From Mycobacterium sp. Root135 (GTDB taxonomy: Bacteria > Actinomycetota > Actinomycetes > Mycobacteriales > Mycobacteriaceae): a stretch of DNA of 64,000 bases. Below the pieces are notes generated by a model that had not been told where the DNA came from, ran no database searches, and saw only the letters and a list, made by a program, of their open reading frames with translations. Where the stretch lies: contig NZ_LMEZ01000004.1 of assembly GCF_001426545.1 (NCBI RefSeq), positions 496,001-560,000 of the forward strand. Reading direction: 5' to 3'. Positions 19,137 through 26,254 of the stretch are shown piece after piece. Position numbers and translations under genes: made by a program. Numbering within the stretch: the first letter of the stretch is position 1; every line of letters begins with the position of its first letter.

Positions 19137-19156
19137 ATGTTAGCTATACAAAACAT
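19137..19156. promoter_or_regulatory. AT-rich inverted repeat upstream of the DHA2 exporter
   Basis: ATGTT-N10-AACAT lies in an unusually AT-rich patch (19131-19156) between the exporter and thiD. On the minus strand it includes TAACAT, a possible -10. It could be the operator of an exporter repressor, but no regulator gene is adjacent and the site has no second copy in the window. Confidence 0.3.
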
Positions 19157-19209
19157 CTCATGGCAATTCCTATTCCCCACTCCCCTCGCGTACCGGCCAG
19201 ATCCTGAGG

Positions 19210-19215
19210 TACGTT
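19210..19215 (+). promoter_or_regulatory. -10 hexamer of the thiD leader
   Basis: TACGTT fits TANNNT and would start transcription near 19222, just before the riboswitch. The preceding CCTGAGG is also found before the -10 of the monooxygenase gene at 21461. Confidence 0.45.
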
Positions 19216-19228
19216 GACTTCCGTCCGC

Positions 19229-19314
19229 GCGGGAGCGCACGCAAGTGCGCTGAGAGGACGGCTAGAGCGCCGTCGACCGTATGAACCTGACCGGGTAATG
19301 CCGGCGTAGGGAGT
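19229..19314 (+). ncRNA. TPP riboswitch (THI element)
   Basis: The conserved thi-box elements appear in order: GGGAGC, CTGAGAGG at 19250-19257, then CCGTATGAACCTGA and CGGGTAATGCCGGCGTAGGG ending near 19313. The element senses thiamine diphosphate and lowers expression of the gene behind it when the cofactor is plentiful. Here it directly precedes thiD; in M. tuberculosis thiC lies in front of thiD. Confidence 0.93.
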
Positions 19315-19320
19315 ATTGAG

Positions 19321-19353
19321 ATGGATCGCATCTACCTACCCTTGAGCACGTGA
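19321..19353 (+). CDS. possible 10-codon leader peptide before thiD
   Basis: ATG 19321 opens a ten-residue frame (MDRIYLPLST) whose TGA (19351-19353) overlaps the thiD GTG at 19350. The bases GGGAG at the 3' end of the riboswitch lie at ribosome-binding distance. If translated, it would couple thiD initiation to ribosome access at the riboswitch. It may also be chance; there is no other support. Confidence 0.3.
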   Translation: MDRIYLPLST

Positions 19354-20189
19354 ACTTCCTTCCGCTGACCCCGCCGGGGCAGGCTCCGCTGCGTGTGTTG
19401 ACCATCGCCGGCACCGACTCCGGTGGTGGTGCAGGCATTCAGGCCGACCTGCGCACGTTCGCGCTGCTCGGCGTGCACGGCTGCGTATCGGTCGCCGCCG
19501 TCACGGTGCAGAACTCGGTGGGCGTCAAGGCCTTTCACGAAATCCCCGTCGACGTGGTGGCCGGGCAGATCAGGGCCGTCGCCGAGGACATCGGCATCCA
19601 GGCCGCCAAGACGGGCATGTTGGCGTCCTCGGAGATCATCGGCGCCGTCGCCGAGACGTGGCGCGACCTGTCCGCCGAGGGCTTGGCGCCACCGCTGGTC
19701 GTGGATCCGGTCTGCGCCTCGATGCACGGCGATCCGCTGTTGCACCCGTCGGCGCTGGACGCGATGCGCAACGAGCTCTTCCCGTTGGCCACGCTGGTCA
19801 CCCCGAACCTCGACGAGGTGCTCCTCATCACCGGAATCGAGGTCGTGGACGCCACCACCCAGCGCGACGCGGCCAAGGCCCTTCATGCCCTCGGGCCGAA
19901 GTGGGCGCTGGTCAAGGGCGGGCACCTTCGGTCGTCGTCGCACAGCCCCGATCTTCTGTTCGACGGCACCGCCTTTCACGAATTCGACGCCGAGCGCATC
20001 GACACCCCCCACGATCACGGCGCGGGTGACACGCTGGCCGCCGCGACGGCCACGGCGTTGGCCCACGGCCACTCGGTGCCCGATGCGGTGGCCTTCGGCA
20101 AGCGCTGGATCACCGAATGTCTGCGCGCCGCATACCCGTTGGGGCATGGGCACGGCCCGGTGTCGGCACTCTTCCGGCTCACCACGTGA
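19350..20189 (+). CDS. thiD: hydroxymethylpyrimidine/phosphomethylpyrimidine kinase
   Basis: A 279-residue ribokinase-fold kinase that phosphorylates HMP and HMP-phosphate in thiamine synthesis. The N-terminus has TIAGTDSGGGAGIQADLRTFALLG (split here as the TIAGTDSGGGAG nucleotide/substrate loop), and the C-terminal anion hole DHGAGDTLAAATA carries the catalytic Asp. The N-terminus beginning MNFLPL resembles the M. tuberculosis protein, supporting GTG 19350. Expression is probably under the TPP riboswitch. The next gene starts inside the stop codon (GTGA). Confidence 0.93.
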   Translation: MNFLPLTPPGQAPLRVLTIAGTDSGGGAGIQADLRTFALLGVHGCVSVAAVTVQNSVGVKAFHEIPVDVVAGQIRAVAEDIGIQAAKTGMLASSEIIGAVAETWRDLSAEGLAPPLVVDPVCASMHGDPLLHPSALDAMRNELFPLATLVTPNLDEVLLITGIEVVDATTQRDAAKALHALGPKWALVKGGHLRSSSHSPDLLFDGTAFHEFDAERIDTPHDHGAGDTLAAATATALAHGHSVPDAVAFGKRWITECLRAAYPLGHGHGPVSALFRLTT

Positions 20190-20803
20190 GCTTCGAGGCC
20201 ATCGCCGGCGTCGCCCACGCACCGGCGGGTGACGCCACCGGCATCGTCCTGCTGACCCACGGCGCGGGCGGCAACCGCGAGTCGCCGATGCTGATCAGGC
20301 TGTGCGACGAGTGGGCGGCGCGCGGCTGGCTGGCGGTGCGCTACGACCTCCCGTTCCGTCGGCGTCGCCCCAAGGGTCCGCCGTCGGGCTCGGCGGCCTC
20401 CGATCAGGCCGGCGTCGGTGAGGCGGTTGCGTTGGCCCGTTCGCTGACCACGGGACCCGTGCTCGTCGGCGGTCATTCCTACGGTGGCCGGATGACGTCG
20501 ATGGCGGTCGCCGACGGGTTGGCCGTCGAGGTGTTGACGCTGTTCTCCTATCCGCTGCATCCGCCGGGCAAGCCCGAACGCGCACGCACCGAACACCTTC
20601 CCCGCATCACCGTTCCGACGGTGTTCACCCACGGCACCTCCGACCCGTTCGGCACGATCGAAGAAATTCGATCGGCCGCCGCCCTGGTCGCTGGTCCCAC
20701 CGAGGTCGTCGAGGTGACGGGCGCCCGCCACGATCTCGGCTCCAAGACACTGAACGTCCCCGCCTTGGCCGTCGACGCCGCACTCCGGTCATTGCGGCCC
20801 TGA
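20186..20803 (+). CDS. alpha/beta hydrolase (dienelactone hydrolase-like), Rv0421c-like
   Basis: A 205-residue alpha/beta hydrolase. An oxyanion-type loop LLTHGAGGNRESPM is near the N-terminus, the nucleophile elbow is GGHSYGGRM, an acidic residue follows in THGTSDPFG, and the catalytic His is probably in GARHDLG near the end. Similar to the KANL3/TEX30 group. The substrate is unknown. GTG 20186 overlaps the thiD stop, so the two genes are coupled, as in Rv0422c-Rv0421c. Confidence 0.82.
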   Translation: MSFEAIAGVAHAPAGDATGIVLLTHGAGGNRESPMLIRLCDEWAARGWLAVRYDLPFRRRRPKGPPSGSAASDQAGVGEAVALARSLTTGPVLVGGHSYGGRMTSMAVADGLAVEVLTLFSYPLHPPGKPERARTEHLPRITVPTVFTHGTSDPFGTIEEIRSAAALVAGPTEVVEVTGARHDLGSKTLNVPALAVDAALRSLRP

Positions 20804-20809
20804 TCCTGC

Positions 20810-20815
20810 TATCTT
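20810..20815 (+). promoter_or_regulatory. -10 hexamer of the septum-formation-domain gene
   Basis: TATCTT lies 6 bases before ATG 20822, the leaderless spacing, inside the 18-base gap after the hydrolase gene. Confidence 0.5.
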
Positions 20816-20821
20816 CCGGGG

Positions 20822-21430
20822 ATGACCTGGCCGTCGGGAGACCCGAATCAGCCGCCTGCGTACCAGCACCCCGCTCCGCAGTACCCGCCGCCGCCGCCAC
20901 TGCCCTATCAGCAGAATCCGTACGGTCCTCCGGGGCAGTACGGCCAGCCGCAGCCCGGCTACCCCTATGCCCCGCCACCGAAGAAGTCCCGCAAGGGCCT
21001 CATCATCGGGCTGTCGGTGGGTGCCTTCCTGCTGGCCGCGTGCGTCGTGGGGGCCGCGGTGTTCTTCATCGTCGCCACCAAGGACAAGGTCATCGCCACC
21101 GATCTGGCCGTCGGCGACTGCCTCACCGAGATCCCGGACGCCTCACTGGTCCAGTTGGTGCCAAAGACCGACTGCAGCCAGCCGCATGCCGGTGAGGCAT
21201 ACGCGGTCCTGACCATGCCCGACGGCGCCTACCCGGGTGAAACGGTCATCACCGACTGGCAGAACAAGTGCCCCGCCGAACTGGAGTCGTACTCCCCGTC
21301 CGCCATGGAGGACTCGTCGGTCGGCGTGTTCGTCCTCTACCCGACGGCCGAGACGTGGGGTCAGGGTGACCGGGCCATCGTCTGCATCGCCACCACCGAG
21401 GACAAGCGCACCGGTTCGATCAAGGGCTGA
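20822..21430 (+). CDS. proline-rich membrane protein with septum-formation domain, Rv0420c-like
   Basis: 202 residues: a Pro/Gln/Tyr-rich cytoplasmic N-terminus (to about residue 52), a basic stop KKSRK, one membrane segment (LIIGLSVGAFLLAACVVGAAVFFIV), and an extracytoplasmic domain with paired cysteines in DLAVGDCLTEIPD, KTDCSQPHAGEAY, NKCPAEL and VCIATT. The DCSQPHAGE pattern is that of the Septum_form family. Function unknown; a cell-envelope role is inferred. It is the last backbone gene before the 40-kb accessory segment. Confidence 0.75.
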   Translation: MTWPSGDPNQPPAYQHPAPQYPPPPPLPYQQNPYGPPGQYGQPQPGYPYAPPPKKSRKGLIIGLSVGAFLLAACVVGAAVFFIVATKDKVIATDLAVGDCLTEIPDASLVQLVPKTDCSQPHAGEAYAVLTMPDGAYPGETVITDWQNKCPAELESYSPSAMEDSSVGVFVLYPTAETWGQGDRAIVCIATTEDKRTGSIKG

Positions 21431-21460
21431 CGGCCGAACTGGCACTACCGATACCTGAGG

Positions 21461-21466
21461 TACCGT
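21461..21466 (+). promoter_or_regulatory. -10 hexamer of the monooxygenase gene, within a small palindrome
   Basis: TACCGT lies 6 bases before ATG 21473. It overlaps the palindrome TACCTGAGGTA (21452-21462), which might bind a regulator. The leaderless spacing supports the chosen start. Confidence 0.45.
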
Positions 21467-21472
21467 CTTGCC

Positions 21473-22990
21473 ATGACTTCGGAGCATGCCTGGGGCGAGC
21501 GAAGCGACGGGGGAAATTACGACGCAGTCATCGTCGGAGCAGGGTTCGCGGGAATCGGCGCAGCCATTCAGCTCAAGCGCAACGGCGTCGACGACTTCGT
21601 CATCCTGGACCGCGAGGACGACCTCGGCGGCACCTGGTACGTCAACCACTACCCCGGCCTTGCCGTGGACGTGCCGACCACGACCTACTCGTACTTCTTC
21701 GAGCCCAACCCGAACTGGTCACGCCTGTTCACCCCGGGCCCGGAGATCAAGCAGTACGCCGACGACGTCGCCGACAAGTACGACGTCCGCAAACACATGC
21801 GCTTCAACACCGTCGTCGAGGGTGCGCGTTGGGACGAGGACGCCAGCCACTGGCGGATCGCCCTGGCCGGCGGCGCGACGCTGACCGCCCGCTACCTCGT
21901 CACCGCCACGGGATTCCTGTCCCAGCCCGCGATGCCCGACATTCCGGGCATCGCCGACTTCGCGGGCAAGGTCGTCCACACCACTCAGTGGGAGGACGAC
22001 TTCGACCCCGAGGGACGCCGCATCGCGGTGATCGGCACCGGCGCCACCGCCGTGCAGCTGATCCCCGAACTCGCCAAGCAGGCCGCCGACGTCACGGTCT
22101 ACCAGCGCACCCCGATCTGGGTGGTGCCGAAGATCGACGTGCGGTTCAGCGAGCGGACCAAGCGGCTGTTCGCGCGAATCCCGTTGACCCAGCGCGTCCT
22201 TCGTTGGCTGACCGATTCGATCTACGAGGTGATGGTCTCGGTCGGGGTGCGGCACTATCGCACCTTCCGCGGGCGATTCAACATCTCGGCCGCCGACCTG
22301 TCCCGGATGCATCGCTTCGCGGTGATCCGCGATCCCGATCTGCGCCGCAGGCTGACCCCGGACTACGACTTCGGCTGCAAGCGACCGACGTTCTCCAACG
22401 GGTACTACCGGGCGTTCACCAAACCGCACGTGCACCTGCAGGACGCGGGCATCGACCACATCGTCGCCGACGGCATCGTCGGCAAGGACGGTACGAAGAA
22501 CGTCATAGACACCCTGGTGCTGGCGACCGGCTTCGACCTCTGGGAAGCCAACTTCCCCGCCATCGAGGTCATCGGTCGTGAGGGTCGGGATCTGGGAAAG
22601 TGGTGGCGCGACACCAGGTTCCAGGCCTATCAGGGTGTGTCGATGCCGTACTTCCCGAACTACTTGAGCTTGGCGAGCCCGTATGCGTTCCTCGGACTGA
22701 ACTTCTTCAACACGATGGAATACCAGATGCAGCTGATGGGCCGGCTGCTGACCGAGGTGAAGCGCCGCGGTGCGACGACGTTCGAGGTGACCGAGGAAGC
22801 CAACGCCGCGTTCCTCGACCGGATGACCGAGCTGCTCGGCGACTCGCTGTTCACCAACGGCAACTGCGGCAGCGCTCATTCGTACTACTTCAACCCGGCG
22901 GGTGAACCGACCCTGCTTCGGCCGTCATCCACCGAGACGGCCATCAAGGAAGCATCCGAGTTTCCGTTGACCGACTACCAGATTGCCTGA
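21473..22990 (+). CDS. flavin-containing Baeyer-Villiger-type monooxygenase
   Basis: A 505-residue FAD/NADPH monooxygenase. It has the FAD loop GAGFAGIGA near residue 23, a second Rossmann loop GTGATAVQLIPE for NADPH, and between them the Baeyer-Villiger fingerprint FAGKVVHTTQW (F-x-G-x3-H-x3-W). Such enzymes insert oxygen next to a ketone or oxidise heteroatoms. The substrate cannot be told. It stands at the left edge of the accessory segment; the N-terminal codons include GAGCGAAGCGA, a GC-rich motif also seen between mrpE and mrpF. Confidence 0.88.
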   Translation: MTSEHAWGERSDGGNYDAVIVGAGFAGIGAAIQLKRNGVDDFVILDREDDLGGTWYVNHYPGLAVDVPTTTYSYFFEPNPNWSRLFTPGPEIKQYADDVADKYDVRKHMRFNTVVEGARWDEDASHWRIALAGGATLTARYLVTATGFLSQPAMPDIPGIADFAGKVVHTTQWEDDFDPEGRRIAVIGTGATAVQLIPELAKQAADVTVYQRTPIWVVPKIDVRFSERTKRLFARIPLTQRVLRWLTDSIYEVMVSVGVRHYRTFRGRFNISAADLSRMHRFAVIRDPDLRRRLTPDYDFGCKRPTFSNGYYRAFTKPHVHLQDAGIDHIVADGIVGKDGTKNVIDTLVLATGFDLWEANFPAIEVIGREGRDLGKWWRDTRFQAYQGVSMPYFPNYLSLASPYAFLGLNFFNTMEYQMQLMGRLLTEVKRRGATTFEVTEEANAAFLDRMTELLGDSLFTNGNCGSAHSYYFNPAGEPTLLRPSSTETAIKEASEFPLTDYQIA

Positions 22991-23005
22991 CGAGAGGATC
23001 GGTAC

Positions 23006-23275
23006 GTGCCGAAAGAGCAGAGTTCGAAGTCAGCCACGTTCGCCGGATTGGCCTTGGCCGGAACGGGTGTAGCGCACTTCGTCCGACCTGAGCTGTTCGA
23101 GGGCATCACGAAGTCGGCGTTTCCCAACGACACGGCGCGCTTCCTCAAGATCAACGGCGGACTCGAGACGGCACTGGGTCTCGGTGTGGCCCTGCCACAG
23201 ACCAGGAAGCTGGCCCTGGTCGGACTGCTCGGGTATGGCGGCTACCTGGTCGTCAACGCCATCCGTAATCGCTGA
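23006..23275 (+). CDS. small DoxX-like membrane protein
   Basis: An 89-residue protein with three hydrophobic stretches and the motif GTGVAHFVRPELFEGITKSAFP typical of small DoxX/DUF4267-like proteins. GTG 23006 is preceded by GAGAGGA and lies 15 bases after the monooxygenase stop, so the pair is probably an operon. Function unknown. Confidence 0.7.
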   Translation: MPKEQSSKSATFAGLALAGTGVAHFVRPELFEGITKSAFPNDTARFLKINGGLETALGLGVALPQTRKLALVGLLGYGGYLVVNAIRNR

Positions 23276-23280
23276 CGCGC

Positions 23281-23311
23281 GACAGCTAGCACCGGCGCTC
23301 AGCTAACTGTC
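23281..23311. terminator. possible hairpin terminator
   Basis: GACAGCTAG (23281-23289) and CTAACTGTC (23303-23311) pair over nine positions with one G-T wobble around a 13-base loop, just after the DoxX-like stop. There is no U-tract, so it is only a candidate. Confidence 0.35.
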
Positions 23312-23346
23312 AGCCCAGCGTCCCAGGGTTTCGGTCACGCGGCAGT

Positions 23347-23352
23347 TAACCT
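23347..23352 (+). promoter_or_regulatory. -10 hexamer of the deacetylase gene
   Basis: TAACCT lies 7 bases before GTG 23360 and favours this start over the in-frame ATG at 23393. Confidence 0.4.
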
Positions 23353-23359
23353 GCTCAAC

Positions 23360-24235
23360 GTGCCCGATGTGACCAGAGTGACGGATGGGACGATGCTGTC
23401 CCGGCGCAACGTCCTCATGGGCGTCGTCGCATCGGTGGCGGGCATCGCCTTGGTCCGCTGCGGCGCGGGTGGCTCGAGCCACGCCGCACCGGCAGCCGCG
23501 CCCCCGCCACCGGTTGGACTGCCGACGCCACCGCCGTGGCCCGAGCTGCTTCCCGCTCCGCCACCGCAGACGCGGATCGCGCTTCCCGGCGGCGGGGTGC
23601 TCAGCGCCTTGCCCGGCCCCGGCGATCTGCTGTCACTGACCCTCGACGACGGCGTCGACTCCGGGGTGGTGCGGGCGTACGCCCAGCTGGCCAAGGACAC
23701 CGGCATCCGCCTGACGATGTTCGTCACCGGCGTGTACGCGTCGTGGACCGACAACCACGACCTGTTGCTGCCCCTGGTGGAATCTGGTCAGATCCAGCTG
23801 GGCAACCACACCTGGATTCATCCAGACCTGACGAAGCTGACCGGCAGCCGGATCGCCGACGAGCTGCGGCACACCGACCAATTCATCAGGGACACCTTCG
23901 GCGTGGACGCCACGCCCTACTACCGACCGCCCTACGGCGCGTACAACGATCTGGTCCAGTCGGTGGCCGCCGACTTTGGCTACACCCAGACCGCGCTGTG
24001 GGACGGCAACATCGGCGACGACCAGATCCTGGCGCCGAGGGACATCGTCGTCAACGCCGACAAGTACTACGTGCCGCAGAAGATCGTCATCGGACACCTC
24101 AACCACCCGCCGGTCACGGGCGTCTACCGCGAACTGGTCGACATCATCCATGACCGCCGCCTGCGCACGGTCACCCTCAACGACGTGTTCTCCAAGCCCG
24201 AGGCCAGCCGCCTGACGTCGGCCTATCCCACCTGA
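23360..24235 (+). CDS. exported polysaccharide deacetylase (NodB homology domain)
   Basis: 291 residues. The N-terminus has SRRNVLMGVVASVAGIALVRC, a twin-arginine-type signal with a lipobox-like cysteine, then a Pro-rich linker. The catalytic domain has the NodB motifs: TLDDGVD (usual TFDDG), the metal histidines in NHTWIHPDL, and RPPYGAYN. It probably removes acetyl groups from a cell-wall or secreted glycan outside the membrane. The start at GTG 23360 is supported by the -10 hexamer. Confidence 0.85.
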   Translation: MPDVTRVTDGTMLSRRNVLMGVVASVAGIALVRCGAGGSSHAAPAAAPPPPVGLPTPPPWPELLPAPPPQTRIALPGGGVLSALPGPGDLLSLTLDDGVDSGVVRAYAQLAKDTGIRLTMFVTGVYASWTDNHDLLLPLVESGQIQLGNHTWIHPDLTKLTGSRIADELRHTDQFIRDTFGVDATPYYRPPYGAYNDLVQSVAADFGYTQTALWDGNIGDDQILAPRDIVVNADKYYVPQKIVIGHLNHPPVTGVYRELVDIIHDRRLRTVTLNDVFSKPEASRLTSAYPT

Positions 24236-24241
24236 GCGATC

Positions 24242-24247
24242 TACGCT
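24242..24247 (+). promoter_or_regulatory. -10 hexamer of the APC permease gene
   Basis: TACGCT lies 7 bases before GTG 24255, the leaderless spacing. Confidence 0.4.
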
Positions 24248-24254
24248 GTCACGC

Positions 24255-25484
24255 GTGGCCGTGCCAGAACCGCCTGCCCTGCGACGCACCCTCGGCACCG
24301 CGGACGCCGTCACCGTCGGACTCGGCTCGATGCTCGGTGCGGGCGTCTTCGTTGCGCTCGCACCCGCCGCGGCTGCCGCGGGATCGGCGCTGCTGGTCGG
24401 ACTCGCCGTCGCCGCGGTCGTGGCGTACTGCAACGCCACGTCGTCGGCCCGGCTTGCCGCGCTCTACCCACGGTCCGGCGGCACCTACGTCTACGGCCGG
24501 GAACGGCTCGGCCCGTTCTGGGGCTACCTCGCCGGGTGGAGCTTCGTCGTCGGCAAGACCGCGTCGTGTGCGGCGATGGCCCTCACGGTCGGCGTCTACG
24601 CGTGGCCCGCCAACGCCCACGCCGTGGCGGTCGGCGCGGTGGTGGCGCTGACCGCGGTCAACACCGTCGGGGTGCAGAAGTCGGCGTGGGTCACCAGGAT
24701 CATCGTGGCCGTCGTGCTCGCGGTGCTGGCGACGGTCGTCGTCGCGATCGCCACCTCGGGGCGCGCCGACGCGTCGCATCTGGCGTTGCGCGACGCGAGC
24801 GCGCTCGGGGTGCTGCAGGCGGCCGGACTGTGCTTCTTCGCGTTCGCCGGGTACGCGCGCATCGCCACGCTGGCCGAGGAGGTGCGGGATCCGGTGGCGA
24901 CGATCCCGCGCGCGATTCGTATCTCGCTGGGTCTCGTCCTGGTGGTGTACGCGGCGGTCGCGGTTGCCGTGCTTGCCCAATTGGGCAGTGCCGAAATGGC
25001 TTCCGCGACGGCACCCTTGGCCGACGCGGTGACGGCCGCGGGTTACCCGGGGCTGACGCCGGTGGTGCGGGTGGGTGCGACGATCGCGGCGCTCGGTTCA
25101 CTGCTCGCGCTGATCCTCGGGGTGTCGCGCACCGCGCTGGCCATGGCGCGCGATCGCCATCTGCCGCAGGCCCTGGCCGCCGTGCATCCGCGATTCGCAA
25201 CGCCGTATCGCGCGGAGCTCGTCGTCGGAGCCGTCGTCGCCGTGCTCGCAGGCGTACTCGACCTACGGGGCGCCATCGGGTTCTCGTCGTTCGCCGTGCT
25301 GGTGTACTACGCGATCGCCAACGCCTCGGCATTCACGTTGGGCGCCAGGATCATTCCGCTCGCGGGACTCGTCGGGTGTCTCGTGCTGGCGTTCACCCTG
25401 CCGGTGGCATCGGTGCTCACCGGGGTCGCCGTCGTGCTTCTCGGCGCGGCGCTGTACGCAGTCAGCCGCTCGCGCCGAGCGTGA
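24255..25484 (+). CDS. APC superfamily amino-acid permease
   Basis: A 409-residue polytopic permease with about 12 membrane segments. The first helix has GLGSMLGAGVFVALAP, the unwound substrate-binding segment of APC transporters; RLAALYPRSGGTYVYGRERLG follows, and FFAFAGYARIATLAEEVRDP marks helix 6. The likely substrate is an amino acid or small amine; specificity cannot be read. The stop codon lies in the left arm of a strong hairpin. Confidence 0.83.
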   Translation: MAVPEPPALRRTLGTADAVTVGLGSMLGAGVFVALAPAAAAAGSALLVGLAVAAVVAYCNATSSARLAALYPRSGGTYVYGRERLGPFWGYLAGWSFVVGKTASCAAMALTVGVYAWPANAHAVAVGAVVALTAVNTVGVQKSAWVTRIIVAVVLAVLATVVVAIATSGRADASHLALRDASALGVLQAAGLCFFAFAGYARIATLAEEVRDPVATIPRAIRISLGLVLVVYAAVAVAVLAQLGSAEMASATAPLADAVTAAGYPGLTPVVRVGATIAALGSLLALILGVSRTALAMARDRHLPQALAAVHPRFATPYRAELVVGAVVAVLAGVLDLRGAIGFSSFAVLVYYAIANASAFTLGARIIPLAGLVGCLVLAFTLPVASVLTGVAVVLLGAALYAVSRSRRA

Positions 25485-25534
25485 AGTCGTTGGCGAAGAA
25501 CCGCCGAAAGGTCGTACACGACTTCACACTCGGC
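25474..25534. terminator. 17-bp stem hairpin between convergent genes
   Basis: The arms GCCGAGCGTGAAGTCGT (25474-25490) and ACGACTTCACACTCGGC (25518-25534) pair over 17 positions with one wobble. The left arm holds the permease stop and the right arm ends 8 bases before the GntR stop, so it can serve both strands as a terminator. It looks like a mycobacterial intergenic palindromic repeat. Confidence 0.7.
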
Positions 25535-25542
25535 ACGCGAAG

Positions 25543-26208
25543 TTAGACCGCGCCGTCGACGAGCACCGACGCCGCGCCGGCCATGTGCGCGCGCACCGCG
25601 TCGGCCGCCGCAGTACCGTCGCCAGACTCGATCGCGTCGACGATCTCCAGGTGACGTTTGGCGTCCATGTTCTTCAGTGCCCGTTCCACTCCGGCGTACA
25701 TGATCGACATCCGGATGCTGCCCTCCAGCGACGACCAGGAGTGCATCAGCGTCTCGTTGCCCGACAGCCGGCACAGCGTCCGGTGAAAGCGCAGGTCCGC
25801 CTCGATGCGGTCCTCGAGGTTGGAGGCCGCCCAGCGCTCCATGCCCTCGACGGCTCCGCGGAGTTCGGCGACGACGTCGGCGCGGTCCGGTTGCGACGCC
25901 AATTCGCTTGCGGCCAAGGCCTCCAACGCCGCGCGGACGCCGAAGATGTCGCGGATCTCCTTGGTGTCGAGGTGCCGCACCGAGAGCCTGCCCCTGGCGC
26001 CCGCCGAGATCAGACCCTCCTGCTGGAGTTGACGCATGGCCTCGCGCAACGTGCCGCGGCTGATCTGCAGCGCCTCGGACAGTTCCGTTTCGACCAGATG
26101 CGTGCCGGGCTGAATCTGTCCGGTGGTGATGGCCTTGCGCAACGCCGAGAGCGCTTGTTCCCGCAGACTGGTCTTCTCCAGGCGCAGGAATCCGGGTTCG
26201 GCCGTCAT
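25543..26208 (-). CDS. GntR-family (FadR-type) transcriptional regulator
   Basis: 221 residues: an N-terminal winged helix (SLREQALSALRKAITTGQIQPGTHLVETELSEALQISRGTLREAMRQL) and an all-helical FCD ligand domain with DLRFHRTLC and a second histidine region near HLEIVDAI. ATG 26208 is chosen because the winged helix begins a few residues later and GAAGGG precedes it. It lies downstream of a split transketolase and 13-24 bases from a palindrome repeated in the MHS/TIM-barrel promoter region, so it is the probable regulator of 26252-31259. Confidence 0.88.
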   Translation of the reverse strand: MTAEPGFLRLEKTSLREQALSALRKAITTGQIQPGTHLVETELSEALQISRGTLREAMRQLQQEGLISAGARGRLSVRHLDTKEIRDIFGVRAALEALAASELASQPDRADVVAELRGAVEGMERWAASNLEDRIEADLRFHRTLCRLSGNETLMHSWSSLEGSIRMSIMYAGVERALKNMDAKRHLEIVDAIESGDGTAAADAVRAHMAGAASVLVDGAV

Positions 26209-26221
26209 TCGTCGCCCTTCG

Positions 26222-26233
26222 AGTGTCAACACT
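26222..26233. promoter_or_regulatory. GntR operator copy 4 (own gene)
   Basis: AGTGT-CA-ACACT is a perfect 5+2+5 palindrome 13 bases upstream of the GntR start. It differs by one base per arm from the ACTGT-NN-ACAGT copies at 29506 and 29543. It lies just downstream of the predicted transcription start, suiting autorepression. Confidence 0.65.
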
Positions 26234-26248
26234 TGAATGTCGACATCG

Positions 26249-26254
26249 ATGCTA
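26249..26254 (-). promoter_or_regulatory. -10 hexamer of the GntR gene
   Basis: TAGCAT on the minus strand, whose first three bases are the stop codon of the transketolase C-terminal gene. It would start transcription near 26242. Confidence 0.4.
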
